NCBI RefSeq assembly: GCF_003149025.1
Contig: NZ_QGDV01000015.1
Location: forward strand, 1-64,000
Reading direction: 5' to 3'
Length of the DNA stretch: 64,000 bases
From: Rathayibacter iranicus NCPPB 2253 = VKM Ac-1602
GTDB lineage: Bacteria > Actinomycetota > Actinomycetes > Actinomycetales > Microbacteriaceae
Shown here: positions 1 to 8,162 of the stretch, one piece after another
Position numbering within the stretch: the stretch's first letter is position 1
Layout of the letters: every line of letters starts with the position of its first letter
Position numbers and translations under genes: made by a program
Notes under the pieces: model-generated
Seen by the model: the letters and a program-made list of their open reading frames with translations, nothing else
Told to the model about the DNA's origin: nothing
The model's database searches: none

Positions 1-320
1 ATACGACCAACGCGATCGAGTCCCTGAACTTCCAACTCCGGAAGATCATCAAGAACCGCGGCCACTTCCCGAACGACCAAGCAGCTGTGAAGCTGCTCTG
101 GCTCGCGATCTGCAACATTGAGGACAAACGAGCCCGCGACCGCGCCAACGAGCGCGGCCTCTCCCACGGCGCGAAACGCAAAGCCGAAGGACGCCTCGTC
201 GAAGGACAAGTCGTGACGAACTGGATGAAAGCCCTCGAACAGCTCTCCCTCGTCTATCCCGAACGCATCAACCGCTACCTCTAAACCCGAGACTCCACCC
301 ACTTACACACACAACTTGAC
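1..320 (+). mobile_element. right-end remnant of an IS256-family insertion sequence
   Basis: The window opens inside an IS256-type transposase gene. About 36 bp of non-coding DNA after its stop ends near 320 in a stretch reading cacttacacacacaacttga, which looks like an IS terminal inverted repeat. The left part lies outside the window, so completeness of the element cannot be judged. The right boundary is inferred from where the downstream toxin-like reading frame begins. Confidence 0.55.
3..284 (+). CDS. IS256-family (mutator-type) transposase, C-terminal part
   Basis: This is the last roughly 93 residues of a DDE transposase that cuts and pastes its own element. The visible start, [20 protein letters not shown], is the conserved C-terminal block of IS256/mutator transposases, where the catalytic glutamate and the NAIES-type motif lie. 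The tail ends with ERINRYL, also typical of the family. The gene is cut by the window edge, so whether it is intact is unknown. It lies directly upstream of a beheaded toxin gene, which suggests this element or its ancestor caused that truncation. Confidence 0.85.
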   Translation, partial: TTNAIESLNFQLRKIIKNRGHFPNDQAAVKLLWLAICNIEDKRARDRANERGLSHGAKRKAEGRLVEGQVVTNWMKALEQLSLVYPERINRYL

Positions 321-321
321 A

Positions 322-462
322 AGCTCGACGGTCTACGTCGGACACCCGCACCCGCAGACAGACCGGTACATCGAAGTGATCGCCGCGATGCGACCGCCGC
401 GGACCCTGACGATCTTCCACGTCATGGAACTCAGCGAACTGTACCGGCACCTACTGAACTAA
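322..462 (+). pseudogene. truncated toxin-like gene, C-terminal remnant
   Basis: An open frame of about 46 codons runs from the IS boundary to a TAA at 460-462, with no convincing start. The remnant reads SSTVYVGHPHPQTDRYIEVI and ends FHVMELSELYRHLLN. I believe it is the C-terminus of a small protein normally paired with a ribbon-helix-helix regulator, that is, a toxin of a toxin-antitoxin pair. The stop lies 9 nt before the next start and the Shine-Dalgarno of the next gene overlaps the stop, as in a TA operon. The toxin assignment rests on context and resemblance, not on a recognised active site. Confidence 0.5.
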
Positions 463-471
463 GGAGACGAC

Positions 472-795
472 GTGCACGACTACGACGACCTCGCCGCACG
501 CGCAGAGCGCAGCGAACTCGCGCCCCTCCCCGGCACCCAGCTCCGCGGCGAGGAAGCCGCCGAGCACGCCCGCGCGGCGCTACTTGCAGCGACCGGCGCC
601 GACACTCTGGACGATGCCGTGATCATCGCCCGCGGCCGACCCCGGCTCGACGCCGAGGAGCCGGTAGGACCCATGTGGAGGGTCCGTTCGACCAAGCCGC
701 TCGATCAGAAAATCAGCCAGCTCGCCAAACGCCGCGGCGTCAGCAAGTCGCAGATCCTCCGCGAAGCCGCCGCCGCCTACGTCGAGGCCTCCTGA
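472..795 (+). CDS. ribbon-helix-helix (CopG-type) DNA-binding protein, probable antitoxin
   Basis: A 107-residue acidic protein. The last ~40 residues (TKPLDQKISQLAKRRGVSKS and on to the end) have the beta-helix-helix pattern of CopG/Arc regulators. The first 65 residues are flexible and would be the part that binds a toxin. The GTG start at 472 is preceded by AAGGAG at a good distance. It follows a beheaded toxin-like frame and would be the second gene of a TA operon. With its partner lost, it may survive as an orphan antitoxin or autorepressor. The RHH fold is clear; the pairing is inferred. Confidence 0.75.
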   Translation: MHDYDDLAARAERSELAPLPGTQLRGEEAAEHARAALLAATGADTLDDAVIIARGRPRLDAEEPVGPMWRVRSTKPLDQKISQLAKRRGVSKSQILREAAAAYVEAS

Positions 796-860
796 TGAGG
801 ATCCCGCGGCCTGCTTTCGACCTGTGCTACTCAGCCTCGCAGACAACTCGGACGTCGTCG

Positions 861-900
861 CTGAGCCGCTGAGTCGCTGAGCCGTTGAGCCGTTGAGCCA
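861..900. repeat. 8-bp tandem repeat, about 5 units
   Basis: Units of the form (c/t)tgag(c/t)cg repeat five times in the gap between the antitoxin and the secreted-protein gene. The rest of 796-1059 shows no gene. Confidence 0.7.
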
Positions 901-1059
901 CCGAAGGAAAAAGCCCTGCGATTCAGCCGCCCGATCGACCGAGACGCTTGCCGTGCGAGCAGTGCAACGGACGAGAAAGCTGAAAGCAACAGGTGAATTA
1001 CCGGATAGATGGGGCATGAGGCACGCCACATGCGTGCCGCGCGCCTCATGCGCCTTAAG

Positions 1060-1638
1060 TCAGCCCTCGAATGAAAAGATGAGTTCTACGCCAGTGGGCG
1101 TCGTCTTCGCAGTCACTTCGTCCGTTAGCGCCTTATCGCTCGTCCAGGCACCGCTCGCCTCCGTTGTCTGAGCGGATCGACTGCTGCCGCAGGCGGTGGG
1201 GATCCACGGGGAGTACATGATGTTGGATGTATAAGCCGGCGACACCCCGGGCGGAGACGTAAATGAATACGAAACCCGCGTCCGAAAAGTGGCAGGTCCT
1301 TCCGAGCAAGGTGCGTTCGCGAAGCTGCTGTAGGTCTTGTTTGCTGGCGTGCCAAGCCAGGACTCTGTGTCGCCTGCCCAGCTTGCACCGTTCGATTTTT
1401 CTAAATATGCACGAATGTAGATTTCAGTCATGCCGACCGTGCAGATCATCGACCCTTCAGTGTTGATCCGCCCGCTGACATGCCCCGATGGGTGGGGATT
1501 GTTGGCTTTCATTGTACAGGCCCCAACTACTGCTGCATTAGCAGGCGTGGCCGTCATCCCTACTCCTATCGCCGCTAGTGCCACAGTTAGAGTAACTGCT
1601 GCCACTCGCCTGAATCCTTTATTTCCGTCGTTTTGCAT
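1060..1638 (-). CDS. secreted protein of unknown function with conserved cysteines
   Basis: A 192-residue protein with a clear Sec signal peptide: a short positively charged start, a hydrophobic stretch at about residues 11-30, and a likely cut after ATPANA. The mature part has four cysteines (about residues 42, 66, 103 and 150), enough for two disulfides, and is rich in Ser, Thr and Asn. I do not recognise a family or catalytic motif. The ATG is preceded by GGAGAGG. It lies 20 nt downstream of another minus-strand gene and may be co-transcribed with it. Base composition is clearly less GC-rich than the rest of the window, which suggests transfer. Confidence 0.75.
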   Translation of the reverse strand: MQNDGNKGFRRVAAVTLTVALAAIGVGMTATPANAAVVGACTMKANNPHPSGHVSGRINTEGSMICTVGMTEIYIRAYLEKSNGASWAGDTESWLGTPANKTYSSFANAPCSEGPATFRTRVSYSFTSPPGVSPAYTSNIMYSPWIPTACGSSRSAQTTEASGAWTSDKALTDEVTAKTTPTGVELIFSFEG

Positions 1639-1658
1639 GACTACACCTCTCCGCTATC

Positions 1659-2033
1659 TTATGGATTGGTGCGCAGAATTACGTCTTCTTGAGCGCCCGC
1701 CTCGTCGGCTGGGCTTCCTTTCAAGCGGTAGAAATCCATTGAACCAGCCCGCACGAGCAGCTCGAATGGATTCCCATTTGACTTCTCTTCCGCCCACTCA
1801 AGAGCCTCGTCGAGATTACACTCATCAAGTTCCCAGTCGTCCACCATCCACGAATACCCCTCGATTGGTGGTGGCGACCATAGGCGCACGCGAAAAATTG
1901 GACCGTCTTGAATCGTTACCGGTTCAACAACTCTCGCGTCCATACGCCCCCCAGTGCACGTTACCTCGACATGCGCGCACGCATTCGTTGCCCCAATTGG
2001 TGGACTCTGAGGAACCCACCGATTGATGACCAT
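1659..2033 (-). CDS. small hypothetical protein
   Basis: A 124-residue protein beginning MVINRWVPQSPPIG, with no signal peptide or membrane segment. The frame is open further upstream to 2183, but the ATG at 2033 follows a GGGGGG tract at ribosome-binding distance, so I prefer it. The C-terminal half is acidic (WMVDDWELDECNLDEALEWA). No family is recognised. It precedes the secreted cysteine protein by 20 nt and shares its lower GC content. The two probably came in together; a secreted factor with a cytoplasmic partner is only a guess. Confidence 0.6.
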   Translation of the reverse strand: MVINRWVPQSPPIGATNACAHVEVTCTGGRMDARVVEPVTIQDGPIFRVRLWSPPPIEGYSWMVDDWELDECNLDEALEWAEEKSNGNPFELLVRAGSMDFYRLKGSPADEAGAQEDVILRTNP

Positions 2034-2281
2034 CAAACCCCCCTGAGCGGCCGAAACAACAGCTTGTATACCGCCGAATAGTGCGCTAAAAGGGGTCGTT
2101 TGCTCGAGTGACGGGACTTCGTGACCATCGCCATACGTGTCGTGTGGGTGCCTTCGCGCCCGGCGGGAAGCCGTCCGCGACACCCCATCTCATCCGCGCC
2201 ATCACCGCCACGGAGGTGTTTCTCGTGAAGCACACGCTCGTCCAGCAACTCCGCACCGCGAGCGGGCGTGTATCGGGCCGC

Positions 2282-3664
2282 TCACGCGATACGGATGAGC
2301 TTCTTGTTCACGAACTCCTCCAGCGCGAGCCGGCCCATCTCGCGGCCGGTGCCCGAGCGCTTCACGCCGCCGAAGGGGAGCTCGGCCGCGTCGCCCAGCA
2401 CCAGGTTGACCCAGACCATGCCCGCGTCGATCCGGTCGGCCAGACGCAACGCCTGCTCGGAATCGGTCGTATAGAGGTAGGAGCCGAGGCCGTACGGAGT
2501 GTCGTTCGCGAGCGCGATCGCCTCGTCCTCGTCGTGTACGCGGTAGAGCGCGGCGACGGGGCCGAAGAACTCCTCTCGGTAGGCGTCCATCTCGGGCGTC
2601 ACATCTTCGAGCACGGCCGGCGGGAAGAAGTTGCCGGTCACGGTACCGCTCGCGCGCACGGTCGCGCCCTGCTCGCGCGCGGCGGCCACTTGCGCTTCGA
2701 GGCGCGCGGTGGCAGCAGAGGAGGAAAGCGGGCCGAGAACGGTGCCCGAGGCGAAAGGATCGGCCGGCTGCGCCCGGGTGAATGCCGCCGTGAATTTCTC
2801 GGCGAACGCGTCGTACAGCTCGTCGATCACGATGAAACGCTTGGCCGCATTGCAGGACTGGCCGTTGTTGTCTAGGCGCGCGGCGACCGCATCCTCCACC
2901 GCCTTGTCGAGGTCGTCGGTCGAGAGCAGCACGAACGGGTCGGAGCCGCCGAGCTCGAGCACGACCTTCTTGAGGTGGCGTCCGGCCAGCTCGGCCACCG
3001 CGGCGCCCGCGCGCTCGGAGCCCGTGACGGACACGCCCTGCACCCGCGGGTCGGCGATCACGGTGGCCACCTGCTCGTTCGTGGCGTAGAGGTTGACGTA
3101 GACGTCCGCCGGAGCGCCCAACTCGTCGGCCGCGGTGCGGAAGATGTCGGCGATGGCGGCCGCTGACTCCGGGCACTGGGGTGCGTGCTTGAGCAGGATG
3201 GTGTTACCGGCAACCACGTTCGGGCCGGCACAACGGGCCACCTGGTAATAGGGAAAGTTCCACGGCATGATGCCCAGCAGCACGCCCAGCCCAGCGCGGC
3301 GGATCAGCGCGGTGCCGGTGCCCTCGGCCACCTCGATCGGCTCGTCGGCGAGGAACGCCTCGCCGTTCTCGGCGTAGTAACGGTAGATGTCGGCCGCGAA
3401 TCCCACCTCGCCCTGCGCCTGGTCGAACGGTTTGCCCATCTCGCGGACGATGATGGCAGCCAGCTCGTCGGCGCGCTCGACGTGCAGGTCGGCGACCCGG
3501 GCGATCAGGGCGGCGCGCGTGGCCACGGGCACGGTACGCGACCAGGTGGAGTAGGCCGCCTGCGCGGATCCGATCGCATCGGCGAGGGCTTCGTCGTCGA
3601 TTGTGGGGTAGTCGCGAAGGGTCTCGCCCGAGGCCGGATCGATCACGGCGTAGTGGGTACTCAT
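2282..3664 (-). CDS. gabD: NADP-dependent succinate-semialdehyde dehydrogenase (aldehyde dehydrogenase family)
   Basis: A 460-residue aldehyde dehydrogenase, the usual length for the GabD1/Sad group. Visible motifs are MPWNFPYYQVARC (substrate and cofactor pocket), VTGSERAG (NAD(P)-binding turn), VVLELGGSDPFV carrying the general-base Glu, and NNGQSCNAAKRF carrying the catalytic Cys at about residue 271. It oxidises succinate semialdehyde or a similar small aldehyde to the acid in the cytoplasm. The ATG at 3664 has GAAGGAGC 9 nt upstream; an open frame continuing to 3781 lacks family similarity. No GABA aminotransferase lies beside it, so the exact aldehyde is uncertain. Confidence 0.88.
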   Translation of the reverse strand: MSTHYAVIDPASGETLRDYPTIDDEALADAIGSAQAAYSTWSRTVPVATRAALIARVADLHVERADELAAIIVREMGKPFDQAQGEVGFAADIYRYYAENGEAFLADEPIEVAEGTGTALIRRAGLGVLLGIMPWNFPYYQVARCAGPNVVAGNTILLKHAPQCPESAAAIADIFRTAADELGAPADVYVNLYATNEQVATVIADPRVQGVSVTGSERAGAAVAELAGRHLKKVVLELGGSDPFVLLSTDDLDKAVEDAVAARLDNNGQSCNAAKRFIVIDELYDAFAEKFTAAFTRAQPADPFASGTVLGPLSSSAATARLEAQVAAAREQGATVRASGTVTGNFFPPAVLEDVTPEMDAYREEFFGPVAALYRVHDEDEAIALANDTPYGLGSYLYTTDSEQALRLADRIDAGMVWVNLVLGDAAELPFGGVKRSGTGREMGRLALEEFVNKKLIRIA

Positions 3665-3833
3665 ACGGACTGTGCTCCTTCGCTGTGCGGGGCCGGTGCG
3701 GTCGCGCCATACCGGGTCGGCCCGCCCATTTCGTCGGTGCTGGCAGGAGTGAACGCGTGATTGCGGGCTATTTTGGCACACGAACGGAGGAGAACGTGAG
3801 TGAGCGCGGGGCCCTGTGGGGATATATCGGTCT

Positions 3834-3841
3834 GCTATATT
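3834..3841 (+). promoter_or_regulatory. extended -10 promoter of the MFS gene
   Basis: TGCTATATT gives an extended -10 with hexamer TATATT at 3836-3841, seven bases before the GTG at 3849. That spacing fits transcription starting at or next to the start codon, a leaderless mRNA. Confidence 0.6.
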
Positions 3842-3848
3842 CTTCGAA

Positions 3849-5081
3849 GTGTCCTCCTCTTATTCCTCCGCGCAAAATCCGATCCTGAAGCAGCCGCTGG
3901 CCGTCTGGGCCGTCGCCTTCGCCGCGGTCATCGCCTTCATGGGCATCGGCCTGGTCGATCCGATCCTCCCGGCGATCGCCGAAAGCCTGGAGGCGACTCC
4001 AACCGAGACCTCGCTGCTCTTCACGAGTTACCTCGTCATCACCGGAGTGGTGATGTTTTTCACGAGCTGGCTATCGAGCCGCATCGGCGCCAAGAAGACG
4101 CTGATGATCGGGCTTGTCCTGATCGTCGTCTTCGCTGCACTCGCCGGCACCGCGGGCAGCGTCGAAGGCGTCATCGGCTTCCGTGCCGGCTGGGGCTTTG
4201 GCAACGCGCTCTTCATCTCGACCGCGCTCTCGACGATCGTCGGCGCGGCGAGCGGAGGCTCCTCCGCCGCGATCGTGCTCTACGAGGCCGCGCTGGGAAT
4301 CGGCATCGCCATCGGCCCTCTGCTGGGCGGCCTGCTCGGCAGCGTCTCGTGGCGCGGACCCTTCTTCGGTACCGCCGTGCTGATGGCGATCGGGGTCATC
4401 GCCATCACGACACTGCTGCGCGAGGACGGTCCCCGGCCCACGCCGACTCCGCTCTCGGCTCCGTTCGCCGCACTCAAGGTCCCCGCGATCCGCACGCTCG
4501 CGGGCGCCGCTCTCTTCTACAACATCGGCTTCTTCGTACTGCTGGCCTATACGCCCTATCCGCTCGGGTTGGACGAGATGGGCCTCGGCTTCACCTTCTT
4601 CGGCTGGGGCTTGGGCGTCGCGATCACCTCGGTGTTCGTCGCGCCGCTTGTCACCGCCCGCCTGACGCGCACCGTGGTGCTGCGCTCAGTGCTGGTGCTG
4701 CTCGCCCTCGACCTGGTCGCCGGCGGACTGGCGATCTCGTCGCGGGTTGGCCTGATCGTCTGCATCATCGTCGGCGGCCTGCTGCTCGGCGTCGTCAACA
4801 CGGTGTTGACCGAGTGCGTCATGGAGGCGACCGACCTGCCACGCTCCGTCGCCTCGTCCGCCTACTCGGGCGTCCGCTTCCTCGGCGGAGCGATCGCCCC
4901 GCCCGCCGCCTCCGCGCTGGCCGCTGCCATCTCGCCGGCATTTCCGATGTACGCGGCGGCTGGCGCCGTGGCCGCCGCCGCGCTGATCGTGCTCCTCGGC
5001 CGCCGCACCCTAGCCCGAGCCGACGCACACGAGCCCGAGCCCGAGCTCGTTGAGGCCCAGGCCATCACCTTCGGCGAGTAA
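3849..5081 (+). CDS. MFS drug/metabolite exporter
   Basis: A 410-residue major facilitator with about 12 hydrophobic segments. The N-terminal half carries MGIGLVDPILPAIAESL and, after segment 2, SSRIGAKKTLM, which resembles the loop 2-3 motif of DHA1-type antiporters. It probably exports a small toxic or signalling molecule with proton motive force. I chose the GTG at 3849 because an extended -10 lies 7 nt upstream; a GTG at 3816 would add 11 residues that look non-family. An alternative 30-codon frame starts at the GTG at 3796 behind GGAGGAG and overlaps this start. The substrate is unknown. Confidence 0.85.
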   Translation: MSSSYSSAQNPILKQPLAVWAVAFAAVIAFMGIGLVDPILPAIAESLEATPTETSLLFTSYLVITGVVMFFTSWLSSRIGAKKTLMIGLVLIVVFAALAGTAGSVEGVIGFRAGWGFGNALFISTALSTIVGAASGGSSAAIVLYEAALGIGIAIGPLLGGLLGSVSWRGPFFGTAVLMAIGVIAITTLLREDGPRPTPTPLSAPFAALKVPAIRTLAGAALFYNIGFFVLLAYTPYPLGLDEMGLGFTFFGWGLGVAITSVFVAPLVTARLTRTVVLRSVLVLLALDLVAGGLAISSRVGLIVCIIVGGLLLGVVNTVLTECVMEATDLPRSVASSAYSGVRFLGGAIAPPAASALAAAISPAFPMYAAAGAVAAAALIVLLGRRTLARADAHEPEPELVEAQAITFGE

Positions 5082-5110
5082 CGCGCGTCAATGCTCCTCT
5101 GCGTGCCGAC

Positions 5111-5166
5111 TGATTCGTCGCGAAAGGTCGTCATCCGAGCAGAGTGACGACCGTTCGTGACGAATC
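5111..5166. repeat. 56-bp hairpin repeat, copy 1
   Basis: Two 22-base arms (5112-5133 and 5145-5166) pair with only two mismatches around an 11-base loop. A second copy with the same 22-11-22 layout and an identical right arm sits at 6182-6236. Both have the same orientation and they bracket the DUF559 gene. This copy could also terminate the MFS gene. Confidence 0.85.
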
Positions 5167-5246
5167 GAACTCCGCGGACAGGGTGTGTTCGCGATCCGGC
5201 CTGTGGAGAACGGTTCGGGAGGCGCGGGAGGCGGCACAGTGGCCGG

Positions 5247-6176
5247 ATGCACGAGCCCTCCGCGCTTCCGGCCGAGTTCCAGGACCGCGCCTTCACCGTT
5301 GCCGAGGCGCGCGCCGGCGGACTGAGCCGGGGGCGTCTGCGCAGCTCCGATCTCGGTCGCCCCTTCCACGGGATCCGCACCGCCGATCCGGACCCGGCCC
5401 TGCGTCTGCGCGCCGAGGCACTTCTCACGGCGGCCGGTCCGGGAGCTGTCCTCAGTCATCTGACGGCGGCGTGCCTCTGGCCGCTCGATCTCCCTCCCGC
5501 CGCCGCGGACGAGCCGCTGCACATTTGCGTCCGTTGGCCGAACCGTGCACCCCGGCATCGGAACGTCGTCGGCCACGCCGTCGCCGATCCCGAGGTCCGC
5601 CGCGTCGTGCGCCGCGGGCTCCCGGTAACCGACCCCGCGTCGCTCTTCTGCCACCTCGCTGCTCTGCTCGAGCTGGACGATCTCGTCGCGGTGGGCGACG
5701 CGCTGGTGCGCACGCCGGTCGTCGGCGATCCGGCGGATCCACGCCCCTGGGTTCCGCTGCCCGATCTGCAGGCGCGCGCGGCCGCCTTCCGCGGGCGGGG
5801 CGCCGTGCGGCTCCGCGAGGCCGCTGCTCTCGTGCGCGACGGGGCGGATTCGCGGCCGGAGTCGCGGTTCCGGGTCGCGTCGGTGCGGGCGGGAATTCCG
5901 GAGCCGCTGCTGCAGGTACCGCTGTACGACTCCGCCGGGAGGTTCGTCGGTCGGCCGGACGGCTGGTACCCCCGGGAGCGGGTGGCGTGGGAGTACGAGG
6001 GCGACGGGCACCGCACAAGCAACCGGCAGTTTGCGCGCGACCTCGGCCGCTACGACGACCTCGCCTCGATCGGCGTGCGGGTCGTCCGCATCGTCGGCGC
6101 CGAGTTCCTCCCCCACCCTGAGCGCGCGATCGAGCGCCTGCGCCGCGCACTCGCCGAGCGATCTCCGCGCCGGTGA
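5247..6176 (+). CDS. DUF559/AbiEi-like protein, type IV antitoxin-like with endonuclease-fold tail
   Basis: A 309-residue cytoplasmic protein. The first ~90 residues (FTVAEARAGGLSRGRLRSSD and on) form a winged-helix-like domain as in AbiEi-type antitoxins. The middle (LSHLTAACLWPLDL) is the usual linker region of this actinobacterial family. The C-terminus (PDGWYPRERVAWEYEGDGHR, then GVRVVRI) matches the DUF559/very-short-patch-repair-like fold. The ATG at 5247 starts the conserved part. No AbiEii-type nucleotidyltransferase lies next to it, so it is a solitary member. It is flanked on both sides by copies of the same hairpin repeat, which could mark a small mobile cassette or simply terminators. 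Confidence 0.75.
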   Translation: MHEPSALPAEFQDRAFTVAEARAGGLSRGRLRSSDLGRPFHGIRTADPDPALRLRAEALLTAAGPGAVLSHLTAACLWPLDLPPAAADEPLHICVRWPNRAPRHRNVVGHAVADPEVRRVVRRGLPVTDPASLFCHLAALLELDDLVAVGDALVRTPVVGDPADPRPWVPLPDLQARAAAFRGRGAVRLREAAALVRDGADSRPESRFRVASVRAGIPEPLLQVPLYDSAGRFVGRPDGWYPRERVAWEYEGDGHRTSNRQFARDLGRYDDLASIGVRVVRIVGAEFLPHPERAIERLRRALAERSPRR

Positions 6177-6180
6177 CCGT

Positions 6181-6237
6181 TGATTCGTCGCGAAGAGTCG
6201 TCACTCGGGCAGAATGACGACCGTTCGTGACGAATCA
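6181..6237. repeat. 56-bp hairpin repeat, copy 2
   Basis: Same 22-11-22 hairpin as at 5111-5166; the right arms are identical base for base. It starts a few bases after the stop of the DUF559 gene and may act as its terminator. Confidence 0.85.
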
Positions 6238-6240
6238 GTC

Positions 6241-6300
6241 GGGGCGACATCAGCGGGGCGACATCAGCGGAGTGACATCAGCGGAGTGACATCAGCGGAG
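6241..6300. repeat. 14-bp tandem repeat across the poxB stop codon
   Basis: Four units of about 14 bp, two reading ggggcgacatcagc and two ggagtgacatcagc. The stop codon of the minus-strand poxB gene (6292-6294) lies inside the array, so repeat slippage could change the protein tail. Confidence 0.8.
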
Positions 6301-8043
6301 TGCGTGCTTGATGTTGGTGCGGGCGAGCGCAACGGCCTCACCGGCTCCTCCGTTCATCACCATCTTCGACAGCGCCATCGTGAAGCCCTTCACCTGCGCG
6401 CCCGTGACGGTCGGGGGCAGCGAGAGGGCGAGCGGATCCGTCACCACGTCGACGAGCACCGGCCCACCCTCCGCAAGCGCCTCGCGCAGAGCCCCCTCCA
6501 CCTCGCGCGGGTCCTCGACCCGCAGACCGCGGATGCCGACCGCCTCCGCCACCTTCGCGTAGTCGACCATCGGCACATCCACCGCAAAGTCGGGGAACCC
6601 ATCGACCAGCATCTCGACCTTCACAAGCCCGAGCGTGGAGTTGTTGAACACGACGATCGTCACCGGCAGCCGGTACGCCGCGACCGTCACCAGCTCGCCC
6701 ATCAGCATCGAGAGGCCCCCGTCGCCGCTGAGTGAGACGACCTGACGACCGGGGTAGGCGAGTTGCGCACCGACGGCCTGCGGAAGGGCGTTGGCCATCG
6801 AGCCGTGCGAGTAGGAGCCGATCAGACGGCGGCGGCCGTTGGGCGTGATGTAGCGCGCCTGCCAGACGTTGCCCATGCCGGTGTCCGCCGTGACGATCGC
6901 GTCGTCCGAGAGCAGGCCGTCAAGGGTAGAGGCGACCAGTTCGGGGTGGATCGGACTGCGGGTGCCGACCTCGGTGTACTTCCCGACGACTCCGGTCACT
7001 AGCTTCTCGTGCTTCTTCAGCGTCTTGTCGAGGAAGCGGTGGCCCTTGCGCTGCACGAGCGGGGTGAGGGCGGTGAGAGTCGCGGCCACGTCGCCGTGCA
7101 CGGGATGCGCGACGCTCACGCGGCGGCCGAGCTTTGAGGCGTCGGTGTCGACCTGCGCGATGACGATCTCGGACGCATCCGGGAGAAACTGCTCGTAGGG
7201 GAAGTCGGTGCCGAGCAGGAGGAGCAGGTCGGCGTCGTGGATTCCGGCGTGCGCGGCTCCGTAGCCGAGCAGGCCCGTCATGCCGACGTCGTAGGGGTTG
7301 TCGTACTGGATCCACTCCTTGCCACGCAGACTGTGGCCGATCGGGGCCCCGACGAGCTCGGCGAACGCGACAACGTCGTCGTGGGCATTCCGCACTCCGG
7401 CACCGGCGAAGATCGCGACGGTCTTCGCCTCGTTGATGGCAGCGGCGAGCGCCGCCACGTCGGAGGCTGCGGGAACCAGCACGGGAGGCGCGGGCAGGAC
7501 GAACGCGGGGAAGCCATCCACCGCCTCCAACTCCGCGATGTCGCCGGGAAGCGTGATGACGGCGACCCCTCGCAGGGCTACGGCGCTGCGCATCGCGGCG
7601 TTGACGACCCGCGGCGCCTGGGCCGCGGTCGAGATCAGTTCGCGGTAGTTCGAGCACTCCACGAAGAGCCGATCCGGGTGTGTCTCCTGGAAGTAGGAGG
7701 ATCCGATCTCGACGCTCGGGATGTGGCTGGCGAGAGCGAGCACGGGAGCGGACGAGCGGTGCGCGTCGTAGAGGCCGTTGATCAGGTGCAGGTTGCCGGG
7801 TCCGCAGCTCCCCGCGCAGACGGCGAGCCTTCCGGTGAGCTGCGCCTCCGCGCCCGCGGCGAAGGCAGCCGCCTCCTCATTGCGCACGTGGATCCAGTCG
7901 ATGCCTCCCTTCGCAGAACCGCCGCTGCGACGCACGGCATCGACGACCGGATTCAGAGAGTCCCCGACGATCCCGTAGATCCGGGATACGCCGGCGTCGA
8001 TGAGTTGCGCGATGAGCTGGTCCGCGACCGTCTTGTGAGCCAT
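6292..8043 (-). CDS. poxB: pyruvate dehydrogenase (quinone)/pyruvate oxidase
   Basis: A 583-residue thiamine-diphosphate enzyme that decarboxylates pyruvate to acetate and passes electrons to quinone through FAD at the membrane. The TPP-binding motif GDGGLSMLMGELV ending in FNNSTLG is intact, as is the N-terminal HVRNEEAAAFAAGAEA block with its catalytic Glu. The order (PYR domain, FAD domain, PP domain) and length match PoxB. I used the ATG at 8043 (MAHKTVADQ); an ATG three codons upstream is possible and neither has a strong ribosome site. It stands alone and reads away from the lipoprotein gene at 8163, sharing about 120 bp of promoter DNA. Confidence 0.92.
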   Translation of the reverse strand: MAHKTVADQLIAQLIDAGVSRIYGIVGDSLNPVVDAVRRSGGSAKGGIDWIHVRNEEAAAFAAGAEAQLTGRLAVCAGSCGPGNLHLINGLYDAHRSSAPVLALASHIPSVEIGSSYFQETHPDRLFVECSNYRELISTAAQAPRVVNAAMRSAVALRGVAVITLPGDIAELEAVDGFPAFVLPAPPVLVPAASDVAALAAAINEAKTVAIFAGAGVRNAHDDVVAFAELVGAPIGHSLRGKEWIQYDNPYDVGMTGLLGYGAAHAGIHDADLLLLLGTDFPYEQFLPDASEIVIAQVDTDASKLGRRVSVAHPVHGDVAATLTALTPLVQRKGHRFLDKTLKKHEKLVTGVVGKYTEVGTRSPIHPELVASTLDGLLSDDAIVTADTGMGNVWQARYITPNGRRRLIGSYSHGSMANALPQAVGAQLAYPGRQVVSLSGDGGLSMLMGELVTVAAYRLPVTIVVFNNSTLGLVKVEMLVDGFPDFAVDVPMVDYAKVAEAVGIRGLRVEDPREVEGALREALAEGGPVLVDVVTDPLALSLPPTVTGAQVKGFTMALSKMVMNGGAGEAVALARTNIKHALR

Positions 8044-8162
8044 GCAGCCCATTCGAACCGATCGTGTCGGCGTCCACCACTCCCTTGCATTTTGCGCAAC
8101 GGGCGCAAAGAGAGGCTCCCTCAGTCCTACTCTGGGAGCCCACCGAGCGTCTGGAGTCGCCC

